Assembly (NCBI GenBank): GCA_024529925.1
Contig: JAFEUB010000736.1
Coordinates: 3,642,501 to 3,706,500, forward strand
Origin: Ophthalmolycus amberensis
Lineage: Eukaryota > Chordata > Actinopteri > Perciformes > Zoarcidae
Reading direction: 5' to 3'
Length of the DNA: 64,000 nt
The notes under the pieces were generated by a model, which was not told the DNA's origin, ran no database searches, and worked only from the letters and a program-made list of their open reading frames with translations. The translations under genes and the position numbers were made by a program. Positions 11,182 to 22,860 of the stretch are shown in pieces. Within the stretch, counting starts at the first letter, position 1. Every line of letters begins with the position of its first letter.

Positions 11182-12883
11182 TGTTGGGGTCTGACCATAT
11201 GGCTTCAACATGTGCTGTGGGACAAAGAGAGTCAGGCCTTCCCTTTTGCAAGCAAAGGTTTCATCCTGATTGTGGTTTGATGAGCACCAAACCCCTCTGA
11301 AGGAATTTCACATTAGGGTGTGAATTTCCTCCCCCCCCCAAAAACGATGGGTTCCTGAAGTCACCTGAAAGCACCGCTGCAATCTCATTGGCCGAGAGCC
11401 AAGACAGCACCAGGACCCCTGTGGTTCAGCCACTGTTCTACAAAACTACCTGCAACCCCCACCTCAATGCTTTTTCCCCTTCGACCTCCGTCGAGCTCGG
11501 GAGCACACAACGTTGTTTCCCTTTTTAACCAAAATCCTAGGTTTTACAGTTATATTCGCTGGCCGAATTCACCAAACTGTCTACTTTATCTTTGTTCGCA
11601 TCCACGAAGCGAACCCGTTTAATCCTGCAGAAGTGAAGAAGCAGACTTCTTCAGAACGAGAGACCGAGAATTTCCACTCTCCACTCTCCACCAAGCGCCT
11701 CGTCTACTCCGGCCATAAGGACGCGAAACTCCCTTATCCAGACGACAGCGACTCTCTCTCACAGAGAGAAACACGGCTTCCGCAGCCGTGCTGCACGAGC
11801 CCACTGAAGCTCCGAAGAAACCCCCCAGAAGACTCCCCTCCATCACCACGATTGAATCGTACCGTAAGGCAAGATAGAGTCTGGGCAGAGTTAGAGAGAG
11901 TTCATTTGTGTTTATTTTATCTTGTTTACGTGCTTAAAGTACTGTTCATTTTTATAACGAGGTGTATGCTTAATATTCGCCGACACTAACGATCGCTGAG
12001 ATCGTAGGGGTTGTGTAGAAGTAGCGTGTATTCCATGCTACTGTGATCTGTGTTGAAACAGCCGCAGTGAGGTCGAAGTTGCTTCTCATCAGTTCAAGAG
12101 GTCAGAACCGCCGACTGAGACAAAGAGTCGCTGTTCTCTCCCCTGGCTGAGAGAGCAACCTTCCGTACTCCCGCGCGGCACAGAGGATTGTAATCGCTTG
12201 TTTTATTTCATTTTGTTTGGGTTCCGTTCCCTTCTCTTTTACTAACCCACACACACACATATAGCTTTGAGCTAATCGAGCTACGTGCTGAACAGCTACC
12301 AGCACATGTAGACACCGGGTCTCCTGTCGGCTCTCCGCCATTTTGGGTCTCACGCATGAGAGACGTCACCACGTCCCAGCTATGTCACACGTCACTGAGC
12401 TGTTCCCTCGCTCCCCCCCCCTTTTCTCACACACACACACACATACACCCCCCTCTTTTCAATAGTCTGTTGATTTTAGATAGCGTGCTCATGAATGTAT
12501 AGTTGTTGTTAGTTTAGATATTAGTTGACTAGATCATTAGTATTAGAACGTAATAAACTCTGTTATATTTTAACGAGCAGCTGTCTGTGATTACTTTGTG
12601 CATGCGTATTGTGATAACAACTGTATATGTGGTCTGTGCTCGAACTTCAACCTTCACTTTCACTCTGAATGTGTAATAGTACTCAGACTACTGACATTGT
12701 GAGTGAACACTAATTATGAGACTTAGTTTTATCATTTGGTTATTGGTCCCTGTTCGCAGGGTGGTGCCCCGTTATTATTAATAATCATTAATAATTGTTA
12801 CTGACATTAATAATTCTATTGATGTCAAGAATTTAGTTTCTTCGATGCTGATAACCCAAACACGCTCCATTACGTTCCCAACA
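11182..12883. mobile_element. Large LTR-like insertion (candidate 1.7-kb solo LTR)
   Basis: It starts TGTTGGGGTC and ends TTCCCAACA, giving short inverted TGTTGG/CCAACA ends. The 4-bp repeat CCGT lies on both sides (11178-11181, 12884-12887). Units A (near 3275) and C (near 18905) keep the empty site GGTAACCGTTATGTG. AATAAA occurs near 12551. There are CA-rich tracts near 12250 and 12430, and no gag/pol-like frame. Orientation is uncertain; the AATAAA suggests plus. An unrelated DNA element cannot be excluded. Confidence 0.65.
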
Positions 12884-13608
12884 CCGTTATGTGTTAGTCA
12901 TGAGTGATCAACCTTTAATCCATGTGTGCGGATTCATTGTTGTGTACAGCTGATGCATTCAAATCACAACAGCATGCACAGTTGTTTGGGAACTAGGTGA
13001 GAAAATATTGTATTCATCAAGCAGTAGTATAGTAGTTCAAACCAATATGTATAAATAGTAAAAACAAGACAAATTTACATTTTTTGAATATTTCATATTT
13101 CTTATTGCAGTGGTTCAGTCTTTCTGAAAGAGAAAAAGTAAAAGCACAAAAAAGTGCCTCACTTTACTTCAGCTTCATGGAGTACCTCACAGTAATGTGA
13201 CCATTTCAACACGAGGATTCAGTGGAAAGCGGTAAACAGCTTTTTACACAACAGGAATCTGAAGCCAAAAAAATATTGTAGATGAGGAAGAAAATACAGA
13301 GACACACAGATAGAAATGAGGAAGCAGTGATTACAGAAAACTCACGATCCTGTTCATGCTGCACACAACATCCAGACTCTGATTTCAAGGTGAGATCTAC
13401 ACATGATAAACTGCAAAATATAGGAACTTGAAGTTATTGTAATATTTGAAAACCTTTTGTTTTGTTTATATATTTTTTTACTTTTTCCAGCTGTATTGTT
13501 TATTCTCGTGGTTCAAGGTAAATCAGATGTAATTAATTTGTTGCACATAGAGTACTAAAAGCAAATCAAAAGTGTTGACTTCATGGTCTCTTTTCCCTTT
13601 TATATTAG

Positions 13609-15479
13609 ATGAAGTTTTTGCTGCTGTTGGTGATGTTGACAGCATGTGCTGCAACTCCTCAAGGTAAATAGAAATCCTTGTTTGACAGAGGGAATAACAA
13701 AAGGAAATGTTGGAGTTTGTAGCAGTTTGTTGCCATTTTTCCTCAAATTTGCTTACACACTTGTCATGCAAAACTCTTTTAGACACAAGAAACATGTTTT
13801 GTTCCAAATTCAAGGTTTTGCAGTATATTAATAGCAGATTTCTGAACTGGGCAAAATATGTCAGATATCTCTACTTATATTACCAATGTTGACTTTAAGC
13901 ATATGTCTGCTACATTTGAGATAACACATTTATTATTTTCCATTTTCATATCTGATTTTCAAGTTGTTCTACAAAATTACAAGAATTACGGGTAACAAAT
14001 CTAACAGAAAAGTAAACAAACGACCATTTTGTTTTAATATCAAACTTGGATGTTTTAATGATTTCATAACTGTTGTTAATTTGTTTAATTGTGGACATTT
14101 TCTTGACTCAACAGCCAAACCACTGGTGCCCCTTCCACTTTCAATCATTACTGCATTTGAAGATGAAATATACTTATATATACTTGTGCAAAACAAATAG
14201 ATAGCCGGCAAAACAATAAGCAAACCAAAAAGCTAAGTGGAATATCAAAAAGATTTTTAATGACGGTATGTAGTGTCTCTATTTGTATAAGAGATCATAG
14301 TTGTCACCATAGCAAGTATTTTCCTTCCTCAAAGTGTTCTTATAAATCCTGAATGATGGCGTGCAGAGCGATGCTTATATGTGTGACAGAGTTCAACAGA
14401 CAGTGGTTCACATGGTACTGTTTCTAATACCGTGCAAGATGACGTTCATCCAAAATATCATGTCATGTGTCACCACAATCTTTGTATAATATTGATAACG
14501 AAGATAATGTAAAATGTAGTTAGTCAACTGTTACACTGCTACACCATAGGGCTGGAAATAATAATCCATGCTGATGAACAAATCGATATGAAAAAAAAAT
14601 CGCCCCTCTCTCTTTTCAGATCTGTCAGGTAAAATGTTCATCTTCCCACAACAAACCAACACCGCTCATGTGAGGCTGACCGCATCAAGACAGGGTTTTG
14701 GTGCTGTAACCGTCTGTCACAGGTAAAACTGAATGTTCAAAATGTACAAAACAACCCATTGTATCTCTGACTGTGAAAAGTATCATGCATGATAATGTCT
14801 TTTCAATGCCTACAGGTCCTTCACAGACCTTAAGAAAGACCACGTCCTTTTCTCTTTGGCCACACCCAGTTCTACCAATGACTTCCTGATTTTCTGGGAC
14901 GAAGCAAATAAAGAGATGGAGCCCCATATCAAGAGTGCAAAGACAGAATATAAAGGGCTGGACTACAAGTCGAACATGTGGCACTCTATTTGTACAACAT
15001 GGAACTCGCAGTCCGGACTGGTGCAGCTGTGGTTTGATGGACAACCTTCAATTAAGAAGTTTGCCAGCTCTGGATCAGACATCAGTGGCTCTCCTATTAT
15101 TATCTTAGGACAGGTACAGTTTTATTAATAAGCATCGTAATAAATGTTCTAAATAAACACATTCATTCTTAGTTTGTGTGTATCTAGTGTATAGATTATA
15201 CAAATATTGCACAATTTAGCTTTTATTAACTGTATCTCAAACCGCATTTGTAATCTACAGGAGCAGGATTCCCATGGTGGGAGGTTTGACTTGAAGCAGT
15301 GTTTCATTGGCATGATGTCTGATGTCCACATGTGGAACTACGCCCTTTCCCCCTGTGAGATCCAGAAGTACGTGGATGAACTAAACTTCACCCCAGGGAA
15401 TGTGCTCAACTGGAGTGCACTGGAGTTCCAGATCACAGGCAGAGTGCTGATAGAAGATAAACAAAAGACCTGTGACTAA
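13609..15479 (+). CDS. Pentraxin (CRP/SAP-like), copy B
   Basis: 224-aa secreted pentraxin. Coding exons 13609-13663, 14620-14722, 14816-15113 and 15261-15479 have the same lengths (55, 103, 298, 219) as copy A. The signal peptide reads MKFLLLLVMLTACAATPQ. Signature HSICTTWNS at 109-117; EQD at 153-155, Asp162 and Gln165 for calcium. Phe79 matches the aromatic Phe66 of human CRP, and Glu97 is kept, so of the four array copies this has the most CRP-like choline pocket (inference). An extra Cys166 (KQCFIG) is shared with C and D, not A. The protein ends KTCD. The 5' untranslated exon ends at 13389, the candidate 27-nt exon is 13491-13517, and AATAAA is at 15542-15547. It shares VML in the signal peptide, STND, KEMEPHI and ITGRV with copy C, marking B and C as sisters. 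Confidence 0.93.
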
Positions 15480-16354
15480 AATTTAAAACAAAACTACAAT
15501 AATTTGAGTTGCGCAAATCAAGTGGGTTTGAAGTATTTCTCAATAAAGTCCTGCTACAAAGGTGTGTCTTCACAGTGATCTTTATTGTGTGGTTAAACAC
15601 AAAAAATGTTCGTCCAGAGGCAGAAATGTTGGATTTTAATGCTGTGTTCACAACAAATACGATGTGATTTTTTCGCTCGACAAGATTACATACAAAGTCT
15701 ATGCAAAGACGCAAAATGGATGCGAGTAGACACAAAATCTGCACAAGTTGAACTTTTTCAACTCTGACGCAAAATTCGTGTGACGCTGTGAAAGCCTATC
15801 AGCGTTGAGAATATTGTAGCCGTAGGTGGGCACCCAGAGCTCTACGACACCTCATATTAGTAGAGACCGGATGAAACTATGTGTATAAACCATATGGTAC
15901 AGGGAACAATAGCATGCCACACCCTGGACAGGCAGGGATGGGTAGCCTGAAATGACAAGAGGCAGAATGGCAAGACCACTATCAAAATGAATAAAAAGGT
16001 ATGAATTAGCTGGCATGCTTGTATTAAGACAACCATCAAGCCTACATACAACCCTTTGGCTTAAGTATTTCTTGCTTCATGTGGTTATCTGAGATTACTT
16101 TGGCGTCTGTCTTCTGCAGTAAAGTACTTTCAAAATAAAAATGTGACATTCACCAGTATTTCAAAACATTCAGGGATACAACATTCATCATTAAATGTCA
16201 TTCTGCAATCTGTGTGATTATGATCCCAGACATTACTTCCTGGTCTGTTTTCATTTCCTAGCTTTTCAAAATTAGATATGAATCCAAGACAAGAGAACAA
16301 ATACAAAAGTGAATCAATTGGCCACATGTAATGCTTATCACTCTGCATCTTTAC
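15480..16354. other. Unit B 3' flank, no gene
   Basis: Pentraxin 3' UTR and polyA signal, then the MITE-like block (about 15635-15810), then AT-rich sequence collinear with 5800-6670. No coding exon seen. Confidence 0.4.
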
Positions 16355-16863
16355 CAGTGGCGGGCCGTGTGTTGTATACCTGGGCCTTCAGTGCTGTCCT
16401 ACTACAGTTGAACCACCTCCTAATAACCTCATTATGACGCCACAGCCACGGGTTATTCTTTTTTTGTGTGTAAAAACCTCATATTCACATAACACTGCAA
16501 TATTTGAAAAGTGAAATAAAATGTTACATGAAGCTCAGCACCTATGAAGGTAACAAATACATTAACTGCAGAGTGCAGATACATGAATACACGCAAAACT
16601 ATAAAGGATGCAGGTCTATGACTATGACGCAGCATGACGGGATGCTTCGACATTAACGAGTAATGCATATAGTCAAAATCAATTGAATTAACACAATGAC
16701 AAGAACAAATGCACAAGAACCAGTCACATATATTTATATGACAACAAAAAAGATTACAAATACACTACATACATGTAGTGTATTTGTGAAAAATAGTTAA
16801 ATTATGAAATAGCTCTAACTTTGGGATTCTGTCAGTGTCTAGGCCAGCAAAGAAGGCCTTGCT
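16355..16863. mobile_element. hAT-type element at the unit B/C junction, right end deleted
   Basis: Same element as 6674-7205, with the left end CAGTGGCGGGCCGT intact. It stops within AAGGCCTTGCT, and sequence equivalent to base 7419 onward of unit B follows at once. The deletion removed the last ~20 bp of the element and about 0.2 kb of the STEAP4 UTR copy. Confidence 0.72.
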
Positions 16864-17761
16864 ATATCTCAGAGTTTCTCTTCAACCTTCCTCTACAGTA
16901 TATGGCGGCTTATGTTTGTTGGATTTTCTTTGTATTATATTTTTGCATCTTTCTTATTAATGTTGCTTTGTCAAATTGAACAACTGTTCAATAAACTTAA
17001 GCGTGACTGAACATAACTGTCATGCCTCTTTTCCCCCCCTTCCATATATATTTCATCCTGTCTGAAAGCTCAGTCAAACTCAGAGAGTGTCTCCCCGCAG
17101 AGTTGAGTGTGCTCTGTCTCGTGGTGCCGGTCTGATCCCTCTCCAGGGTTCATCCCTCTGGCTGATCTGATGCAGTTCTCCAGGAAACATTTGCTCTGAG
17201 CTTCAGGATCTCCCCAGTTACTACAGGATCTCATCACATCAGCGGAGAGAGGAGCGTGCAGAGTCCTCCATCACTGAAGTCCTTTGCAGAGAGGATATCA
17301 TATTTGGATGAGACAGTATAGATAGGCCCTTGATGTTGTGCTGCAGCAAGTCATTTTAGTTGATCATGAAGTGAGTGAAGAAAGCATAGAACTGATAACT
17401 GGTAGTTGTTGGTGACACATGATCAAACATTAATCAATACATTTGGACAAGCAGGCATGAAGACATGCAGTATGTTGTCACATGCATGAATGCATTAAAA
17501 ACACAGCACACACACAACACACACACACACACACACACACATACACACACCTGTAGTGCAGGAAGACAAAGGATGGAAAAAAGAGAAAAAAGAACACGCC
17601 TCAAACAAAAATACTCACCACATGGTTTCAATCACTTTAAAAATAAACAATTGAAATTGTAATAATGAATGTTTATGCTGCATTTTGTGAATCATGTATC
17701 TGAGTTGTCTCCTACTAATAGAAATGCCTTGACAGAGAAACATCTGCTATACTCTCTATAT
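16864..17761. other. Unit C upstream block, no clear gene
   Basis: Copied STEAP4 3' UTR end (AATAAA near 16990), the block shared with unit B (about 17105-17500), and a (CA)n tract at about 17505-17545 that marks the unfilled L2 site. No exon supported. Confidence 0.4.
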
Positions 17762-18060
17762 TGGCACAGCCCGGCTCATAGACTGAGACAAAACAGGGAG
17801 ACAATGAGCTGGCACCAAAAGTAATATTTTATTTGTGATGCCAAAAACACGCAACTGCACTTTACAAGGTCAGCAACCGTGGTCGCGAACCCGTCAGCAC
17901 AGGTCTTCCTTTCCCTCTGGGCTGCCAACTGGAAAGGGTATTGAAGGATGAGCCACGCCCCGGCACAGGTGAGACTCATCCTGGTGACGATCCTCCACTC
18001 AGCACCTGTAACAGATGGTAAAACAGGCACCTATTGTATGACAGGAGGAGGGTCGTCACA
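17762..18060 (-). mobile_element. Solo LTR, 299 bp (unit C copy)
   Basis: Same length, TG...CA ends and ATAT flanks (17758-17761, 18061-18064) as the unit B copy, with only scattered base changes. Because it occupies the same site it was inserted before the B/C duplication. Confidence 0.72.
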
Positions 18061-18064
18061 ATAT

Positions 18065-19200
18065 GCGTATTCGACAATTTCACTATTTGCAAACTTTGCC
18101 ACCCTTTTACCAATAAAGTCAAACCTCAACTGGCTCAACAGGAGAGTGGGCTGGCTGAAGCGGCACTCCCTGCCAGCCCAAGTGAATAAGTGAATATGTT
18201 AGGACATTCATATACATTTGCTTCACTGGACACAGTTATTTACAGAAGACAATTATCTACATATTAACTTGTGAAACACAAAAGAAAGGTATAACAATAA
18301 GTACACTAAAAGGCAAAGTGGGATATCAAAAATGTTTTTGTTTATAATATTCTCTCAAGGGAGCTATGATCTTCCTCAAAGCTTCATTATTTATTCAAGA
18401 ATCATGAGCAATGGTTGGGTCACATAGGGAGAAGTGTATAGTTCCTATTTTTCTGTTTGTTCCTGAAAATTCTGCTGAACTTTCACAAAAACATGTTAAC
18501 GCAATTGATTTTTTATTTTCAATTCATGAGCATCTTTCCAGGTTTGTTCCTATAATGATTTTCAACATTAAATGTCTGAAAAAGTATTGTGTATATTTGG
18601 TGCATCTTGACATGATTGTCAGGTGTGGTTAAACATGCAAAAAAACATAACCTCAGCTAACCCACCCCTGTGCAATGAAAACCCACCCCTGTGCAATGAA
18701 GGAAAACTCCAAACAAGCACAAATCCAAGAAATAGACCACCGCCCAGTGAAAAATGCATTTCTACTGCATTTGTACTCCACTTCACAAAGAATACACATA
18801 CAATGTTACAGTGAGAGTACAGATTGGCTATAGATGTTGTAAAGTGTCAAGTTATTTTATCTGATCTATAGGTGAATGCTGAAAACATGAAACATCTCTG
18901 GTAACCGTTATGTGTTAGTCATGAGTGATCAACCTTTAATCCATGTGTGCGGATTCATTGTTGTGTACAGCTGATGCATTCAAATCACAACAGCATGCAC
19001 AGTTGTTTGGGAACTATGTGAGAAATTATTGTATTCTTCAAGCAGTAGTATAGTAGTTCAAACCAATATGTATAAATAGTAACAAGACAGAAATTTACAT
19101 TTTTTGAATATTTCATATTTCTTATTGCAGTGATTCAGTCTTTCTGAAAGAGAAAAAGTAAAAGCACAAAAAAGTGCCTCACTTTACTTCAGCTTCATGG
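18065..19200. other. Unit C upstream region, no gene
   Basis: Collinear with unit A 2665-3590. It includes a small private tandem duplication of ACCCACCCCTGTGCAATGAA near 18660-18700. No exon seen before the pentraxin 5' untranslated exon, which ends at 19409. Confidence 0.4.
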
Positions 19201-19625
19201 AGTACCTCACAGTAATGTGACCATTTCAACACGAGGATTCAGTGGAAAGCGGTAAACAGCTTTTTACACAACAGGAATCTGAAGCCAAAAAAATATTGTA
19301 GATGAGGAAGGAAACACAGAGACACACAGATAGAAATGAGGAAGCAGTGATTGCAGAAAACTCACGATCCTGTTCATGCTGCACACAACATCCAGACTCT
19401 GATTTCAAGGTGAGATCTACACATGATAAACTGCAAAATATAGGAACTTGAAGTTATTGTAATATTTGAAAACCGTTTGTTTTATTTCATTTTTTTACTT
19501 TTTCCAGCTGCATTGTTTATTCTCGTGGTTCAAGGTAAATCAGATGTAATTAATTTGTTGCACATAGAGTACTAAAAGCAAATGAAAAGTGTTGACTTCA
19601 TGGTCTCTTTTCCCTTTTATATTAG

Positions 19626-21487
19626 ATGAAGTTTTTGCTGCTGTTGGTGATGTTGACAGCATGTGCTGCAACTCCTCAAGGTAAATATAAATCCTTGTTT
19701 AACAGAGGGAATAACAAAAGGAAATGTTGGAGTTTGTAGCAGTTTGTTGCCTTTTTCCTCAAATTTGCTTATACACTTGTCATGCAAAACTCTTTTACAC
19801 AAATCGCATATTTTTTTTATAGTATATTAATAGCAGATTTCTGAACTGGGCAAAATATGTCAGATATCTCTACTTATATTACCAATTGTGTCTTTAAGCA
19901 TATGCTACATTTGAGATAATACATTTATTATTTTCCATTTTCATCTAACATTTTCAACTAACATCGTTCGACAAAATTACAAGAATTACGGTTAACAAAT
20001 CTAACAGAACAGAAAAGTAATCAAAAGACTATTTTGTTTTAATATCAAACTTGGATGTTTTAATGATTTCATAACTGTTGTTAATATGTTTAATTGTGGA
20101 CATTTTCTTGACTCAACAGCCAAAACACTGGTGCCCCTTCCACTTTCAATCATTACTGCATTTGAAGATGAAATATACTTATATATACTTGTGCAAAACA
20201 AATAGATAGCCGCCAAAACAATAAGCAAACCAAAAAGCTAAGTCGAGTATCAAAAAGATTTTTAATGACGGTATGTAGTGTCTCTATTTGTATGAGAGAT
20301 CATAGTTGTCACCATAGCAAGTATTTTCCTTCCTCAAAGTGTTCTTATAAATCCTGAATGATGGCGTGCAGAGCGATGCTTATATGTGTGACAGAGTTCA
20401 ACAGACAGTGGTTCACATGGTACTGTTTCTAATACCGTGCAAGATGACGTTCATCCAAAATATCATGTCATGTGTCACCACAATCTTTGTATAATATTGA
20501 TAACGAAGATAATGTAAAATGTAGTTAGTCAACTGTTACACTGCTACACCATAGGGCTGGAAATAATAATCCATGCTGATGAACAAATCGATATGAAAAA
20601 AAAATCGCCCCTCTCTCTTTTCAGATCTGTCAGGTAAAATGTTCATCTTCCCACAACAAACCAACACCGCTCATGTGAGGCTGACCGCATCAAGACAGGG
20701 TTTTGGTGCTGTAACCGTCTGTCACAGGTAAAACTGAATGTTCAAAATGTACAAAACAACCCATTGTATCACTGACTGTGAAAAGTATCATGCATGATAA
20801 TGTCTTTTCAATGCCTACAGGTCCTTCACAGACCTTAAGAGAGACCACGTCCTTTTCTCTTTGGCCACACCCAGTTCTACCAATGACTTCCTGATTATCT
20901 GGGACGAAGCAAATAAAGAGATGGAGCCCCATATCAAGAATGCAAAGACAGAATATAAAGGGCTGGACTACAAGTTGAACATGTGGCACTCTATTTGTAC
21001 AACATGGAACTCGGAGTCCGGACTGGTGCAGCTGTGGTTTGATGGACAACCTTCAATTAAGAAGTTTGCCAGCTCTGGATCAGACATCAGTGTCTCTCCT
21101 ATTATTATCTTAGGACAGGTACAGTTTTATTAATAAGCACCGTAATAAATGTTCTAAATAAACACATTCATTCTTAGTTTGTGTGTATCTAGTGTATAGA
21201 TTTCAGTACAAATATTGCACAATTTAGCTTTTATTAACTGTATTTCAAACCGCATTTGTAATCTACAGGAGCAGGATTCCTATGGTGGGGGGTTTGACTT
21301 GAAGCAGTGTTTCATTGGCATGATGTCTGATGTCCACATGTGGGACTACGCCCTTTCCCCCTGTGAGATCCAGAAGTACGTGGAGGAACTAAACTTCACC
21401 CCAGGGAATGTGCTCAACTGGAGTGCACTGGAGTTCCAGATCACAGGCAGAGTGCTGATAGAAGATAAACAAAAGACCTGTTACTAA
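19626..21487 (+). CDS. Pentraxin (CRP/SAP-like), copy C
   Basis: 224-aa secreted pentraxin; coding exons 19626-19680, 20625-20727, 20821-21118 and 21269-21487. Signal peptide as in copy B. Signature HSICTTWNS at 109-117 and calcium-site residues EQD 153-155, Asp162 and Gln165. Residue 79 is Ile, as in copy A, rather than Phe as in its sister B; Glu97 is kept. Other private changes are Asn for Ser at 93 (HIKN) and Tyr for His at 157 (EQDSYGG), next to the calcium loop. It ends KTCY. The 5' untranslated exon ends at 19409, the candidate 27-nt exon is 19508-19534, and AATAAA is at 21550-21555. All introns keep GT-AG. Very close to copy B in exons and introns. Confidence 0.93.
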
Positions 21488-22020
21488 AATTTAAAACAAA
21501 ACTACAATAATTTGAGTTGCGCAAATCAAGTGGGTTTGAAGTATTTCTCAATAAAGTCCTGCTACAAAGGTGTGTCTTCACAGTGATCTTTATTGTGTGG
21601 TTAAACACAAAAATGTTCGTCCAGAGGCAGAAATGTTGGATTCTAATGCTGTGTTCACAACAAATATGATGTGATTTTTTCGCGCGACGATATTACATAC
21701 AACGAATATGCAAAGACGCAAAAGGATGCGAGTAGACGCAAAATCTACGGATGCTAATGCATGCTGTGAATATGCACAAGTTGAACTTTTTCAACTCCGA
21801 CGCAAAATTCGTGTGACGCTGTGAAAGCCTATCAGCGTTGAGAATATTGTAGCCGTAGGTGGGCACCCAGAGCTCTACGACACCTCATATTAGTAGAGAC
21901 CGGATGAAACTATGTGTATAAACCATATGGTACAGGGAACAATAGCATGCCACACCCTGGGCAGGCAGGGATGGGTAGCCTGAAATGACAAGAGGCAGAA
22001 TGGCAAAACTACTAACAAAG
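21488..22020. other. Unit C 3' flank, no gene
   Basis: Pentraxin 3' UTR, then a longer version of the MITE-like block (about 21640-21840) with an extra GATGCTAATGCATG stretch also found in unit D. No exon seen. Confidence 0.4.
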
Positions 22021-22700
22021 CAGCGGTCTGGTTGTGCTGAGGCAGTGAGACCCCAAACATGCGGGGGCCGAAAGACCCCCAACCGTGCTGTTCTACGTTC
22101 TCCCTTGAACCCCCCTATTCTGCTCTGCGGTCTAAACGTGACCCCCTCCTATCCTACGCTGCGGTCTAAATATGACCCAACCTATCCTTGTCTGCGGTCT
22201 AGCTTGACCCTCACCTATCCAGTCCTGCGCTCGGACCCTCCGCAGGGCCGACCCCGCCATATGTTTCGGGATCTGTTGAAATCCTACAATACTCCAATAT
22301 GGGCTATCTAGACCCGCACTATCCTGTCTCTGCGGTCTTCCAGACCACCGTATCCTAGTCTGCAGTCCATCGTGACATTCCTCTATCCTTTGCTTTGACT
22401 AAACTGGACCGCTCACCTCTGGTCTAACATCTACTCGTTCACGTTCTACCCTAAGAGTTCTCTCATGACTAATTGTCTATTTTCTTAGGAAATTCACCAC
22501 AGCAGTAGGTAAGGTAGGTATTTATTTATTCATATAAATACATGTCTTTTGGGGGGATTAGGCCTGTTGGACCTCAGTATCCCTACCCTCGGTGATAGTA
22601 CTTCAGGATGGAGTCCAATCGCCAAAGACTTTGCACTTTTCATATTTGACGCTTGTATAATAAATCATTGTTAAATTATGAAACAAGTCTCTCCTGATTG
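22021..22700. mobile_element. LTR-like replacement segment with degenerate 33-bp repeats
   Basis: Unit sequence breaks after AACAAAG and resumes at AAATGTCATTCTGC (22701), with about 0.2 kb of normal unit sequence missing. The segment is GC-richer than its surroundings and has AATAAA at 22659-22664. Between about 22113 and 22445 it holds several imperfect ~33-bp units with the core CTATCCT...CTGCGGTCT...TGACC. No target duplication is visible, so this may be an LTR fragment with one flank deleted. Class not determined. Confidence 0.5.
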
Positions 22701-22860
22701 AAATGTCATTCTGCAATCTGTGTGATTATGATCCCAAACATTACTTCCTGGTCTGTTTTAATTCACTAGTTTTTCAAAATCAGATATGAATCCGACAAGA
22801 GAAAAAATAAAAAAGTGAATCAATTGGCCACATGTAATGCTTATCACTCTGCATCTTTAC

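Larger units (their letters stand above)
7206..16863 (+). repeat. Tandem pentraxin unit B
   Basis: Second unit, the longest because of three private insertions: a hAT at 7460-8341, an L2 fragment at 8998-9832 and a 1.7-kb LTR-like element at 11182-12883. It shares a 299-bp solo LTR (10054-10352) with unit C only. It carries pentraxin copy B and ends in a hAT element that lost its right end. Confidence 0.85.

Noticed and set aside
11513..11989. 158-codon open frame inside the LTR-like insertion of unit B
   Set aside because: No retroelement motif and low-complexity Ser/Pro/Arg content; more likely untranslated LTR sequence.
22113..22445. CRISPR-like array
   Set aside because: Repeats are degenerate, adjacent and without unique spacers, and the genome is vertebrate; a minisatellite or LTR substructure fits better.
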